From Erythroxylum novogranatense (lineage: Eukaryota; Streptophyta; Magnoliopsida; Malpighiales; Erythroxylaceae), in contig CM057224.1 of NCBI GenBank assembly GCA_029891385.1, positions 40,102,005 through 40,166,004 of the forward strand: DNA of 64,000 nucleotides. The letters run 5' to 3'. The number at the start of each line of letters is the position of its first letter. Positions within the stretch are counted from its first letter, which is position 1. Both the position numbers and the translations under genes were made by a program. The notes under the pieces were generated by a model. It saw only the letters and a list, made by a program, of their open reading frames with translations. It did not search any database and had not been told where the DNA came from. Shown piece by piece: positions 53,560 through 64,000 of the stretch.

Positions 53560-54140
53560 ATTATACCATATCTAGCTAAAGGTAACATTTGCTCTTATTT
53601 GAGGAAGAGTCACTTATTATACATATAAGATAAGTTTCGAAAGCCTTGATAATTATCTCAGTATTTTCATCAGTATGGGCATGATAAGTAGTAGAGGACT
53701 ATATTATGACTCATTGTACTATGAAAAAATCTATCCAAAATGAACTAGAAAAAGTTAGATCTTCGTCGTTTGTCATTCTCTATGACATTCCTTGTAATTT
53801 GAATATTTGAGCAACATAACTCCTAGAAATTGATTAAGTAGTGTAAGGATGTCTTAAAGTAATAAAATAAGCAAAGTTAATTAGTTTATCGATCACTTTT
53901 CGAACAATTGATTTGCCTTCTAATGTAAGTAAGCATTCAATAAACTAAAGTGGCATTAATACTAGCTTATGTTTGTTATAATGCCAAGTTACACACCTAA
54001 TACATCCTCTCACGTCCCTCTATAACTCCAATAAAAATTTGCATAAAATCTTTTATACATGCCTTCTACCTTTGAATGTCTGCTCATATTGTCTATCATA
54101 GAGATGAGGTGACATTATATCATACAATGTTTGTTATTGC
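53560..54140 (-). pseudogene. Gypsy integrase relic
   Basis: On the minus strand, text near 54080 reads YKRFYANFYW (integrase zinc-domain region). Near 53800 it reads IFKLQGMS with a decayed SDRDP block, and near 53650 TTYHAHTDENTEIIIKAFET, matching the integrase YHPQ-DGQTE-N--LE pattern with substitutions. Many stops and frame changes; an old chromovirus-type gypsy copy. Confidence 0.6.
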
Positions 54141-54159
54141 CTACCATAAATATACTTTT

Positions 54160-54770
54160 GTGTTGAGAAATTGGGACGAGATTTGACCCGGTTGTAACAA
54201 AATAACTATAGATTTTTATTGTATTTTTATTTCCTAAAAACCAAGATCACTTCAATTCTATAAAATGATTAACATAAAAATGATAATAAGCATGAATCTT
54301 AATTTGTAGCTTATTCTGCAGCTTGATCCTTTTCTTATCGTGTCCCTCAAACCATTTTCAAACTCGATCCATCTCAACTATCATAGCTTCACGAGTGTCT
54401 ACCCTCTAATGATATCTACAAAGCATGTTGAGAGAACTTTGTAACTCTTACGAAGAGGATTAAGCAAGGAGTGCTAGCTTCATTAACGCTTAAGCGTATT
54501 TATAATAAGTTTTAGACATTTTTGTAATTTAACTAAAATTAAATTATAATTTCAATTAAACTTTATTTTTAATTATATTTAAATATCAATTATGCCCAAA
54601 TAAGATCCAATATCTTATGTTGATATTTATTTATTAAATACCTCATATTTAATCATAATATTTCTTAAACTTTACAATTAAGTCCAACTTTATTAAAATA
54701 TCTTTATTCTCTTCAACCAATTTTTGTGTGAGACCTATTGGGTTCTCAAATATGTTGACAATGATTATAA
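54160..54770 (-). repeat. LTR-like dispersed repeat, copy 2
   Basis: Reverse-strand counterpart of 28840-29530; see that entry for the shared landmarks. On this strand it runs from TTTGAGAACCCAATAGG through TCTAAAACTTATTATAAATA and CACTCCTTGC. Confidence 0.6.
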
Positions 54771-55351
54771 ATTATAATTATAGTTCATAATTAGAATTAG
54801 ATAAAATAAAACTTCTTTTAATTTATCTTTAATTCTCTAATTAAACAATTTATAATCATAAATCGAGATTGACATCTAGCAATACATCATAACCACTCAC
54901 ATATTTAGGAATGTCAAAGTAGTTTTGGCTAACCTTTTAGTGCATTTTTTTGTATAATTCAATTATTTTATCACACAATGTTTCAATTAGACATAAAACA
55001 TACAATTAATGTCTACTATATTTTAAGTCTAAACATATGGGTTCTTTACCATTAGTTATTGATTCAATTAATGGCATTTGTATACTATTTATAAAACCTG
55101 ATTCCACTTTAGCTAAGGATTTCTCAAATCAATAATAATCGAAAGCAATCGAACATTCTCCCTAATTACTTTAGGGTGATGAATAATATATTGATCACTT
55201 AATTGCCTATATATAATTTATGCTACTCCAATGACTACAAACTGAACAACTTATGGTTAGAATAGGTTATAAGTATTATCAAAATATAGCAATCCTTATA
55301 CAAGATAACTTTGGAGACAGAAGGATCACCTATACAATTATCATAATAAGA

Positions 55352-55356
55352 ATTTC
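55352..55356. repeat. Target site duplication ATTTC (left copy)
   Basis: ATTTC is repeated at 55768-55772. Copies A and C show the uninterrupted site as GAGAATTTTCATAG. Confidence 0.9.
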
Positions 55357-55767
55357 TGTAACAACCTAGATCACCCACTTACAGATATTGTCCGCTTTGA
55401 GCCTTGGCCCAGTTAAGCCCTCACGGTTTTGGTTTTCCCGAGAACTTCCTAAGAAGTCACCCATCCTGGAACTACTCTTGCCCAAACACATTTAACCTCA
55501 GAGTTCTGATGGGATCCGGTGCGTTGCGCCATGGAAAAGGCGTCTGCAAGGGAGAGGTATCTGTACCCTTATAAGGCGTACTTTGTTCCCCTCTCCTACG
55601 ATGTGGAATCTCACACGTTCCACCCCCTTAGGGCTCAGCCCTCTTTGGGGCCTAACCTAGCTAGCACAATGGTTCGGGTACTGACTCTGATGCCACTGTA
55701 ACAGCCTAGATCACCCACTTACAGATATTGTTCGCTTTGCTGTAAGCGGTTGATCTGGGCTATTACA
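55357..55767 (-). mobile_element. Cassandra-type TRIM with 5S rRNA sequence
   Basis: A 411-bp element with perfect 5-bp target duplication. On the minus strand the LTR at 55357 to about 55615 carries 5S rRNA text (see next entry) and ends in GTTACA. A PBS (TGGCATCAGAG, minus strand, 55685-55695) lies next to a second LTR end at 55697-55739. Cassandra TRIMs are non-coding and use the 5S sequence as an RNA polymerase III promoter. Oddly, the other LTR is only 71 bp (55697-55767): the last 28 bases are an inverted copy of the LTR end, so the whole insert has 28-base terminal inverted repeats (23 of 28 match). Confidence 0.9.
55441..55522 (-). other. 5S rRNA-like segment within the Cassandra LTR
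   Basis: On the minus strand: GCACCGGATCCCATCAGAAC, then a TTTGGGCAAGAGTAG stretch and AGGATGGGTGACTTC. This follows the 5S rRNA 3' half including its internal promoter (box A, IE, box C) with a few changes. It is not an rRNA gene: the 5' third is absent. Confidence 0.9.
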
Positions 55768-56148
55768 ATTTCCATAGACATACAAGTAATTTTTCAAATA
55801 GATTTCTCATATTGGATTAGTTCAATGAAGTTGTTCTCTAATAAGCATTCGCAAACACTTACACGTTTGTTTAAATGTCTCCATACTTTAGCCTATGAGA
55901 TTGATTACTTCCTTCATAAAGAAAAACATAACGTGTGTTAGTCTTTTTGCATTCTATTAATGTTCAATCTTAATAAGACAACAACAATACATAAATACAA
56001 TATGAATCTTATAATTATAATTTCATTTGCAACGTCTAATTATCTTATGGACTTTATAATATACATATAAACATGTACAAGATAAAAAATGCCTTTAAAT
56101 TATTTTATCACTAAGCTATAACTAAGACGATTAGATGTAGGGCATAAA

Positions 56149-58900
56149 CAAAAAAATCTCCCACTTACACTAAGCCAATCTTTTAAGTATCTTATTTTAT
56201 ATGACCATATAATGATCATACTATTGTTGGGATAGTGACTTAATGAGAGAATTCTACAAGATTCTCTATAGTAAGGACTTGCTTAAATCTTACAACTTTC
56301 ATCTTAATCATCATCATAATTAAGAAAATTTTCCTAAGGGCTATAACATTTCATAGTACATTACTGTCTTAAACAATGCAAGAAACTATATCAAGTTCAC
56401 TAAAGAACTTATTGATCCAATTAATCATTTCCACTAAATGAAAAATATATTGTGGTTTAATTAGGAACTAGTTCTATATTGGAGCCTTTCCAATCTTGAA
56501 TGATTTTTTAAGTAAATATATCTTAATTAGGATTTACTTATAAAGTTATATCTTTAGCATTTTGAACTTAAGTATCAATTCATATATAGAATAATGAATA
56601 TCTTTAATACTGCATGTGTTTATGATATCTTAACTGTTAAACATCTTTAGTACACTTTCTATGTACTTGGACTTATAATAGGTGAACAATTCCAATCTAT
56701 CTTTATAGATTTGGTTCCCAGAACTAAGTTGTTATCTTTTATGTCTAATATGATTTCTTCTTAGAAAAATATATTTCCAACAATTGAAAATTATAATTAT
56801 TGTTCTTTATGAGCAATGTCTTTACATACTCTCACTAAGGAGGACAGTTATACTCCCATTAGCCTTCTTGTAGACATGATAAATTCATAATCATTTCTAA
56901 AACAAACTCTTTAAATTTATCATGAAAGTGAATCTTTCAATGTCTTATAGCCTTTTAACTATACATCAATTATATCAACAAAGGTACTAGTTTTAATTGG
57001 ATTGATATATTGTTATGAGATTTGATCATTTGAAATTTAATCTTATTACCACTACTTATCTTGAGAACCATTCTCCTACAAGTATACAATAAATTAAATA
57101 ATTTTTCAATGGATCTATAAGAATATATCCAACCTTTTGGATATCTCACCTTTATTATTCAATTAATTCTACTTCATGGATAATGTATGTTTCAACCAAG
57201 CATCATATCCTTAAATCATTAACTTTGACTCTTTCAAAGACTTAGTGTTTCATATCGATTATGAAATCTTGCTAACTGATTCAATTGGAACTATTGAAGG
57301 TAAGTCACTGTACTAAGAATTGTTATAGAAGAAATAATATTGCATCATATAATATCTTATATTATATTTTCCTCCTTACATAAATCCATACTCTTATAAA
57401 ATTTTGTTATGAAGTTTGTTACATAATCTCATTCCTATAGATAAACAAATATTTTGAACTCACCACAACGATCTCATCAAAGCGTTTCAACATTTTCAAA
57501 GTTTAATTTTTACTTGTATTTAAACAGTTTAACTTTTCAAAATTTTAAATTAGGATTTGACTTAGTACATATGTCTATATCACACAAACTCATTAGTAAT
57601 CTAATGAAATATAAATATTATGCTTTTTATAAATTGTTATTCCATCTAATACATCACATGTATAAATTTAACAATTCACCATCAATATCATTTCACCAAA
57701 GTTAGATTGGCTTATTGCTCAACTTGAAAACTTTAACAAGTTTCATATGATTCGTAGTCATAAGGAGATACATATCCTCGTATGTAACTTTATGACTCTC
57801 GTTATATTGATTTAACCAACATAGCATAAAAGGATAACCTCGATTGTCCAACTTTTATTCTTGCCATTTATATTAAGCATAAGTCTCTTTTGATCCAACT
57901 TATATAAACTATTTGTATAAAATTGGATCAACTAATTGTACTTAACAATCTATTTCTTATCATGCATTGAACATTATAATAATGTTGAATCTAAATTTAG
58001 TAGGAAATACTTATAAGCATGAATTATAAAATAATCATAAGCATGAATTATAAATGCATATGATCTCTATCATATCACATATAGGCAAGAAAAGTAATGC
58101 ATTCATGTTCTTCTCATGAAAACTATTATCATTATATAACAAATGCCTTTTATTGATGACTAAGTTTATGCTTTTATTAGGCTAAATTAAGTGGAACAAA
58201 TCCGACAAGGTATTATACCTTTCAGTTCTACTCTATATAGCCTCTTGCATCTTGCTATCATAGTGTTGACACACATCTTACATGTTTTCATCAAAGTTTA
58301 TGAGTCATTAGTCAATTAAAAATGTCAATACATTTTGTCATCTACATGGTTTTGATATATCTTTAAAACTTTAATGTCAAATCCTCAACAAGGATTAATA
58401 GCAACATTTTATAATATACATACAATTTTCTATATAACTTTGAGAACTCTTCTCCAACATATCCTATGTCAAAAAAATTTGGTTCACTAACTTATTATCA
58501 ACTGCACTAAACAAGGTAAATTCTACTTATAATAGAATATAAATGTGAGTAAGTTAAGCAATTGATTATATGTTATAGCTACCAAATGAGATTAGGACTT
58601 TAATCATTTATTTGGTTACACTCACTATTTCATTCAAAATAATAACCCTCACTACTATTCGAAAAGATTACTATAATCTTTTTAGTGAGATAGGATCTTA
58701 TTCAAATATAGTTAATCTTGAGTTTGATCAACAAGCTAACTAAACTTAAATTACGTAGATAACAATTTTATCAATTACATCTCATATGACTCCTTGATTT
58801 GTTAGGTGACAACTCTTACCAAATCATATCTTATATGTTATTCCTAACCCTATCTTTAAATTAATATGATTATGAGTTTGCTCATCCAAGTCACACAAAT
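56149..58900 (-). other. Non-coding interior of the family X element
   Basis: About 2.75 kb between LTR copies B and C, AT-rich. No gag, protease, RT or integrase motif is visible on either strand. The adjacency to a polypurine tract at 56149 and to LTR copy C suggests a large non-autonomous (LARD-like) element. Confidence 0.45.
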
Positions 58901-58904
58901 TTAG

Positions 58905-59205
58905 TTAAGTAGAATCCACTATCATAAGACTAAACACTTTCGAGTTAAAGCAAAATTGAGCTTGCTCAACAAACCTAATAATAAACATACACCATCTTTG
59001 TTTCATATTAAAAAATAAATTACTTGATATCCCTCTCACTAGGAAAGTCAGTTTACTATAGAGAATAATATCCTGGAATACCTCTATTGAGCTTTGATTT
59101 TGTTGTTTTAATGTCTGATAGTTCTTCTCTTTCCAAATGTTGTAAATCATCATGCTCCAGATGATCTTGATTGCCTTATAATATGTTTGATTCAACGGTT
59201 TCAAT
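58905..59205 (-). pseudogene. LINE ORF2 C-terminal relic
   Basis: Minus-strand frame of 99 codons with KIIWSMMIYNIWKEKNYQTL, then FQDIILYSKLTFLV. The pattern IYxIWKExN at the end of a reverse transcriptase is typical of plant LINE ORF2 tails (zinc-binding RVT region). The rest of the LINE is absent. Confidence 0.6.
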
Positions 59206-59224
59206 CTCCTTAACTAGTTGATAG

Positions 59225-59815
59225 TTTTATCTGCCATTAGTTTTATTCAATTAATGACATTTATAAACTATTTACAAAATGTCATTTTAGCTTGGTCAAG
59301 AATTTCTTGAATTAATACTAATTGAGAACAACAGAACATTCTCTCTAATTACTTTATGATGATGAATCATATCTTGACCACTTAATTACTTCCATGTAGT
59401 TCATATTACATCAAATGACTACCGACTAAATGACCTATTATTAAAATAGGTCATCAATATCAAAACACAACAATCCCTATACAAGATAACTTTGGAGATA
59501 TCAAGTCAAAGGATCACTTATACAATCATCACAATGAGAATTTTCATAGTTATACAAGTAATGTTCCACATGGATTTCTCATATTGGGTAAGTTTAATGA
59601 ACTCATTCTCTAACAACCACTCATATGTTTATTTAAGTATCTCCATACTATAACATATGAGATTGACTACTTCCTTTGTAAGAACAAACATAACGTGTGT
59701 TAGTCTTTTCATATACTTTATCATATACATTTAAACATATACAAGATAAAGAATGCCTTTAAATTATTTTGTCACTAAATTACAGCCAAACTGATTGAAT
59801 GTAGGGCATAAACCA
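59225..59815 (-). repeat. LTR family X, copy C
   Basis: Right-hand copy matching 55060-56148, starting at ATTCAATTAATGACATTT and ending AGGGCATAAACC. If paired with copy B it is the 5' LTR of the same minus-strand element; no clear primer site was found at its left border. Confidence 0.65.
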
Positions 59816-60009
59816 ACACTTTTCCATCGCGAAAGATCTTGACTCCACATATAAGCAAATAGTATAGGATGCCTTGCTCAAGTTATGATATCAACAAAAT
59901 CATAGTTACATATTGACTCTAATTATCTTTATGTCTTGTATTATTGAATATTGTATTATAGAGACCATATGCAGTATAAAGCAATAGTTGATATTCGGGA
60001 AAGTGCATA

Positions 60010-60138
60010 TGTAACATTTTAAAAAAATTAAAAGTCAAAACCCAAAATTTAGGTAATTAAGATTGTTAGAAAGTTTAAATAATCTTATATTTTAGAAAAA
60101 ATTACAAATTTTTATGGTTAGGGTATATAAAGTAATGT
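60010..60138 (-). repeat. Gypsy RT relic, copy 1, left part
   Basis: AAAGTCAAAACCCAAAATTT and AGGTAATTAA match 63250-63295, and AAAGTAATGTTCGC at the end matches AAAGTAATGCTTGC near 63288. The copy is continued at 62933-63215 after a LINE insertion. Confidence 0.6.
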
Positions 60139-62786
60139 TCGCAAGTGTACTCATTATACCTCTTCCAAAAAAGCAACATGTAACCTCTTTTGCAGACTTC
60201 CGGCCAATTAGTTTATGCAATTTTATTGGCAAGATCTTCACCAAACTCATGACGGAACGACTCAAACCAATTTTGGCAAAGTTGATCTCTCCGGTACAAT
60301 CGGGTTTCCTGGCAGGGCGAGATATTGTCGACAATATACTGTTGGCCCAGGACCTAACACGCTTCTTAGACTACCCGACGAGGGGTGGTAACGTGATTCT
60401 CAAATTGGATATGATGAAGGCTTTTGATCGAGTGTCTTGGGCTTTTCTGGACAGAATTCTACGTCGATTTGGTTTTTGTGAAGCTTTCATACATTTGATT
60501 ATGTGCAGTTTGCGTGCAAGTTGGTTTTCAATTCTGCTAAATGGAAGCCCTGTTGGGTTTTTCCAGGTGTCTCGGGGTGTGAAGCAGGGAGATCCACTCT
60601 CTCCATATTTATTCATTATTGTCTCTGAAGCTTTATCCAAGGGTTTGAATGCTTTTGTCCAAGCTGGCAGAATTCAACCATATGGCCTTCCAAGAGGCGC
60701 TCTTGTAGTAAATCACTTAGCATATGTTAATGATATGATATTCTTCCTTCGTGGAGACAAACGCTCAATGGAGCAATTTATGCTATTGATAGAGGATTAC
60801 GAGCTTGCAACTGGCCAGAAGGTTAATAGATCTAAAAGTTGTTTTATTCGATCTGAAGGATTAACCTCTCCAAGGGTGGAACTCTCTCGAACTATTCTAC
60901 AAATGGTGCCGGGTTGTTTGCCTATACTATATCTTGGATCTCCTCTTTTTCGGGGACGAAAAATAGAACAAATTTTTAGATTCATGGTAGAGCGCGTGGA
61001 GGCAAAAATTGGCAACTGGAAACACAAATTACTCTCACCTGGAGGTCGTCTCATCTTGATAAAACATGTTCTCTCATCTTTGTCGTTGCATATCATGTCG
61101 GCAATTGTCCCTCCTAAATCTGTGTTGGGCCAAATAAAATGACTTTTTCAACGGTTTTTTTGGGGCAGCACCACTGACATCTCCAAACGACATTGGCGAT
61201 CTTGGGAGAGAATATCAATGCCGGTGACTGAAAACGGCTTAGGCTTCCGGAAATTAGAAGATGTGGTTAAAGCTTACACGATCAAATTGTGGTGGCAGTT
61301 TAAAAATGGAGTTGGTAATTGGGCCTGATTTATCTCCTCTTTGTCTACCTCCTGCAAGCTGAAAACTAGCTGGCGAAGGCTTATGTCTGTTGATAGGCTT
61401 GTCGGAAATCAAGTGCATCTTTGCATCCGGAATGGCTCCTCGAACTTTTGGGATGATAACTGGTCTGGCTTGGGGCCTTTTCGGCATATGGATGATGAGC
61501 ACCAATTCCCTTTTCCTTCATTAACGGTTGCTGATTTCATCCGAAATAAAGATTACTGTTGACCTCTCGTTACAAATCATCTGACCGATGCCCAATTTCA
61601 GGCGTTGAATGCTTTACCTTCGGTTTTGACAGATTCTCCAAATCGTGTGTTTTGGAAGCTTACGTCTACAGGTTTGTTTTAACTGGCAACCGCATATGAT
61701 TTTGTTCGGTTTCATGCCCCCATTTCTTCAGTCATAAAATTTCTTTGGTCCAAGTTGTTACCTACGAAAATCTCAATATTTGTTTGGAAATTTTGGAATT
61801 CACTTCTGCCTCTTCCTGATTTCCTGGTTGGTATTGGTTTTGCCTTGAATCCTACTATCTGTTGCTTTTGTCGGTCAAGTTCTGAGAATTGTGACCACTC
61901 CTTCTATTATTGTCCTGTGGTGTTGGAAATTTGGGATTATTTTTCTTCTTTGCTGGAAATAATTATCCCACGTTTCCATGGTTTGTGGCCGATGTTTATA
62001 TATTGGTGCCGCTTGGGAAGCTCTATGTCTCTTCGTCAGACGCTCATCTTAATATTACCTTCAATTGTCCTGTGGGAGATTTGGAAATCCAGGAATAATT
62101 TTGTTTTCGACAACATAAGACCTGACAAGCTGATTATTATCAATGCTGTGCATCGACACCTAACCGGGATTTTGTTGGCTCACCGTCCGATGCCGAGAAA
62201 TTTCCATGATCGTCTTTTTGTTGAACGCAAATTCAACTATCCGATACGGCAATCGAGGAAGCAACAGATTCACACGGTTAGTTGGAGACCCCCTGACTCT
62301 GATATTATGGTTTTGAATCTGAGACGGTTCATCGCAGCAACCCAGTGACGGTCGAGTTGGGGTTTTATTGTAAGATTTTCGACAGGATTCCTCTTCTACG
62401 CTGAGGCTTCTTATGCGAAAATATCGAGCAGCATGAAGATGGAATTGGAGGCTATTATTAACGGTTTGAGATTTTGCAATGCTTGTGGTTTCACTGGAAC
62501 ACAAATTCAAACAGATAACTCGGTTATAGCGGCTTTATTAAATAGGAATGGAGGCTGGCCATGGCAATTTTACACTGACTTTGAAATTATCAAGGATATG
62601 ATGACTGCTTCTTCTTCTTCGATCTCACATGTTTATCGCGAGGTAAATACTGTTGCTGATTATTTGTCCAAGATTGGCTCATCTGGGGTTATGACTCATT
62701 TTCTCCACGAGACAGACTTGTCATTGATTGTGCGTGGAACTTTGGTCTTAGAACGATATGCCACTCCCTACATCCTTCTTACATGA
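60139..62786 (+). pseudogene. LINE ORF2: reverse transcriptase and RNase H
   Basis: One frame without frameshifts over about 880 codons. RT motifs: FRPISLCNFIGKIFTKLM, SGFLAGRDIVDNILLAQDL, LKLDMMKAFDRVSWAFL, VSRGVKQGDPLSPYLFII and LAYVNDMIFF (60719-60740), where the usual catalytic Ala-Asp-Asp is Val-Asn-Asp. Zinc-like CCxC text (TICCFCRSS..CDHSFYYC, about 61848-61915) follows. A C-terminal RNase H-like domain (62290-62740) has MELEAIINGLRFCN and IQTDNSVIAALLN but lacks the first DG motif. In-frame stops at 61140, 61326, 61560, 61680 and 62346 break it. Confidence 0.9.
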
Positions 62787-62930
62787 TTTTTTTCTACTTA
62801 TTTAATACTTGTACTTGGCCTGAATCTGTGGAGGTTTTCTTGCCGGTTTCTTTCCTCCACAGCGCCATAGCGAACCGAGCAATAGGATGCCGATCCCATT
62901 TCTCGCTATTAATAAAATGGTTTTAATTTT
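60139..62930 (+). mobile_element. 5'-truncated LINE with ORF2 remnant
   Basis: The insert lies between two halves of a duplicated gypsy relic, whose neighbouring copy shows the empty site. It holds only the second half of ORF2 (RT to RNase H) and a 3' UTR ending near AATAAAATGG (62920). 5' truncation is normal for LINE insertion by target-primed reverse transcription. Confidence 0.8.
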
Positions 62931-62932
62931 GG

Positions 62933-63215
62933 CCAAAAATAACTCCAATTCTTTACTGCCATAATTGAAATCATAATTTCCTTTTAAATCAATGTATTTA
63001 AGTTATAAAGACTTACTAAAATATATTATCGGTTGTTTATCTTGCATTTTTATAGCTCATAAAGAATAACTAAGGTAAGTTATTAGGTATTTGTCTTATA
63101 TTGGAATAGCTCCTAATCCCCCTTCATTGCATCAATCTTTATCGTAACTATCTTAGAAAAGTCAAGTGGTGCTACTACTAGAGTCGAATTTAGAGCTTGC
63201 TTCAGTTGAAAGAAT
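62933..63215 (-). pseudogene. Gypsy RT/RNase H relic, copy 1, right part
   Basis: On the minus strand, 63215-63080 reads FFQLKQALNSTLVVAPLDFS, then KIVTIKIDAMKGD, matching the gypsy RT-RNase H joint (LKxAL-S-PVLALPDFSKPF-IE-DAS). The plus-strand sequence 62941-63215 is duplicated at 63310-63600. Confidence 0.6.
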
Positions 63216-63244
63216 GATTGTCTAGCCTCAATAATGGACTTTAA

Positions 63245-63660
63245 AAAGTTTAAAGTCAAAACCCAAAAATTTAGGTAATTAATATTTAAAGTAATGCTTG
63301 CCCATTAAATAATAACTCCATTTCTTCACTGCTATAATTGAAATTACAATTTCCCTTTCTTATGTAGTTAAAGCAATATATTTAAGTGATAAAAACTTAC
63401 TACAATATATTGTTGGGTGTTTATCTTACATTGTTATAGCTCCTAAGGTGTTACTAAGGTATATTATTGGGTATTTATCTTATATCATTGTAGCTCCTAA
63501 ATCCTAATCCCCCTTCATTGCACCAATCTTTATCGCAAATATCTTAGAAAAGTCAAGTGTCGCTACTACTAGAGTCAAATTTAGACCATCCTTTTTTAGT
63601 AGATTTGCTAATAATTTGTTCGGTTGGACAAAGGCCTTGATAAACATACTATCTAAACTC
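63245..63660 (-). pseudogene. Gypsy RT/RNase H relic, copy 2
   Basis: Second copy of the duplicated unit. On the minus strand, 63640-63500 reads KAFVQPNKLLANLLKKDG, then LNLTLVVATLDFSKIFAIKI. Upstream text near 63720 resembles an RT GHII block. Multiple stops. Confidence 0.6.
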
Positions 63661-63941
63661 AAAATCTCCTCTCAATTTTCACAAATCTAGGTATAAACAA
63701 CTTAACTGTTGAATTGATCTTCATATGCTTAATGACTAATCTTACTAATGTTATAATGTGGCCTAAATATTCTACTTGAATAGTTATAAAAATTCATGTA
63801 CTCATTCTATTAAATAAGTATGGCGTAAATACTCTACTCGATCAGTTATAAAAATACATTTTCTCATTCTATTAAATAAGTATTATCCCTCAATGTTTAT
63901 ATTATACACTTAAAATGCTCAACATGTTGTTGCCTTAAATT
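63661..63941. other. AT-rich flank with a short repeat
   Basis: AGTTATAAAAATNCATGTACTCATT-like text occurs twice (63780-63820 and 63842-63885), a roughly 62-base tandem repeat. Probably further decayed gypsy sequence. Confidence 0.4.
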
Positions 63942-64000
63942 TGTTGGACCAAGTGAAGTTTTAACTTATAGTTTTGGTGATAATAAAACGTGTTACAACT
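63942..64000 (+). repeat. Start of another Sirevirus-like LTR (runs off the window)
   Basis: TGTTGGACCAAGTGAAG followed by TTTTGGTGATAATAAAACG parallels the Sirevirus LTR start at 7792 (TGTTGGACCAATGGTGG ... TTTTGATAATAATAAAATG). Only 59 bases are in the window, so length and orientation cannot be confirmed. Confidence 0.5.

Larger units (their letters stand above)
55060..56148 (-). repeat. LTR family X, copy B, split by a Cassandra-like element
   Basis: Matches copies A and C. On the minus strand it starts TGTTTATGCCCTACATC, next to AAGTGGGAGATTTTT (polypurine tract, 56149-56165 on the plus strand), which identifies it as a 3' LTR of a minus-strand element. The insertion at 55357-55767 splits it. 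Confidence 0.75.

Noticed and set aside
55441..55522. A genuine 5S rRNA gene
   Set aside because: Only the 3' two thirds are similar, the 5' end is missing, and the piece lies within a TRIM LTR with target duplications.
55519..55701. 60-codon plus-strand ORF starting MRCAMEKASARERYLYP
   Set aside because: It is the antisense of the 5S-bearing Cassandra LTR, which is non-coding.
57454..57705. 83-codon ORF in the family X interior
   Set aside because: Phe/Tyr/Leu/Asn-rich translation of AT-rich DNA with no motif.

Overview
This window is plant nuclear DNA, almost certainly from a eudicot. It is AT-rich, has GT-AG introns and a plant-only B3 protein family, and is dominated by plant LTR retrotransposon lineages. 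The species cannot be named from the sequence. Only two stretches look like host genes. One is a B3-domain (DUF313-type) gene at 2918-3757, whose natural N-terminus lies behind an in-frame stop. The other is an intact three-exon plasmodesmata callose-binding (PDCB-like, X8/CBM43, GPI-anchored) gene at 21058-23154. The rest is nested and decayed mobile DNA.

Layout. 1-1.2 kb: tail and LTR of a Ty1/copia relic. 2.5-3.8 kb: B3 gene. 4.1-20.4 kb: a CACTA (En/Spm) DNA transposon with a Transposase_24-like gene split by an inversion, carrying a complete 12.4-kb Sirevirus (copia) inserted at 7792-20153 with an ATCTT target duplication. That Sirevirus carries an envelope-like third ORF and is itself interrupted in gag by a 3.2-kb Tekay-type solo LTR (8986-12231, target duplication TCCTA). 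21-23.5 kb: PDCB-like gene. 23.9-28.4 kb: strongly decayed copia element. 28.4-35.1 kb: LTR fragments, a possible solo LTR, a 712-bp tandem duplication and a MITE candidate. 35.1-53.3 kb: a minus-strand Athila/Tat gypsy element, missing its gag and primer site, with a 9.4-kb plus-strand Tekay chromovirus (38288-47674) nested in it. 53.3-60 kb: gypsy integrase relic, three copies (counting 34.5 kb) of one LTR family, a 5S-rRNA-bearing Cassandra-type TRIM (55357-55767, target duplication ATTTC), and a LINE tail. 60.1-62.9 kb: a 5'-truncated LINE ORF2 inserted into one copy of a duplicated gypsy RT relic. 63942 to the end: the first 59 bases of another Sirevirus-like LTR.

The insertion history can be read as matryoshka layers: CACTA, then Sirevirus, then solo LTR on the left; Athila/Tat, then Tekay on the right. 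Several coding regions (Sirevirus ORF3, Tekay pol, LINE ORF2) stay in one frame for 1.2-3.5 kb and are broken mainly by stops that one C-to-T change of CGA, CAA or CAG could explain. That pattern fits deamination of methylated, silenced copies. The most unusual structures are the PBS-bearing tandem repeat at the end of the solo LTR, the Cassandra-like element with terminal inverted repeats, and the LTR minisatellites and palindromes. No CRISPR, tRNA or intact rRNA gene was seen.
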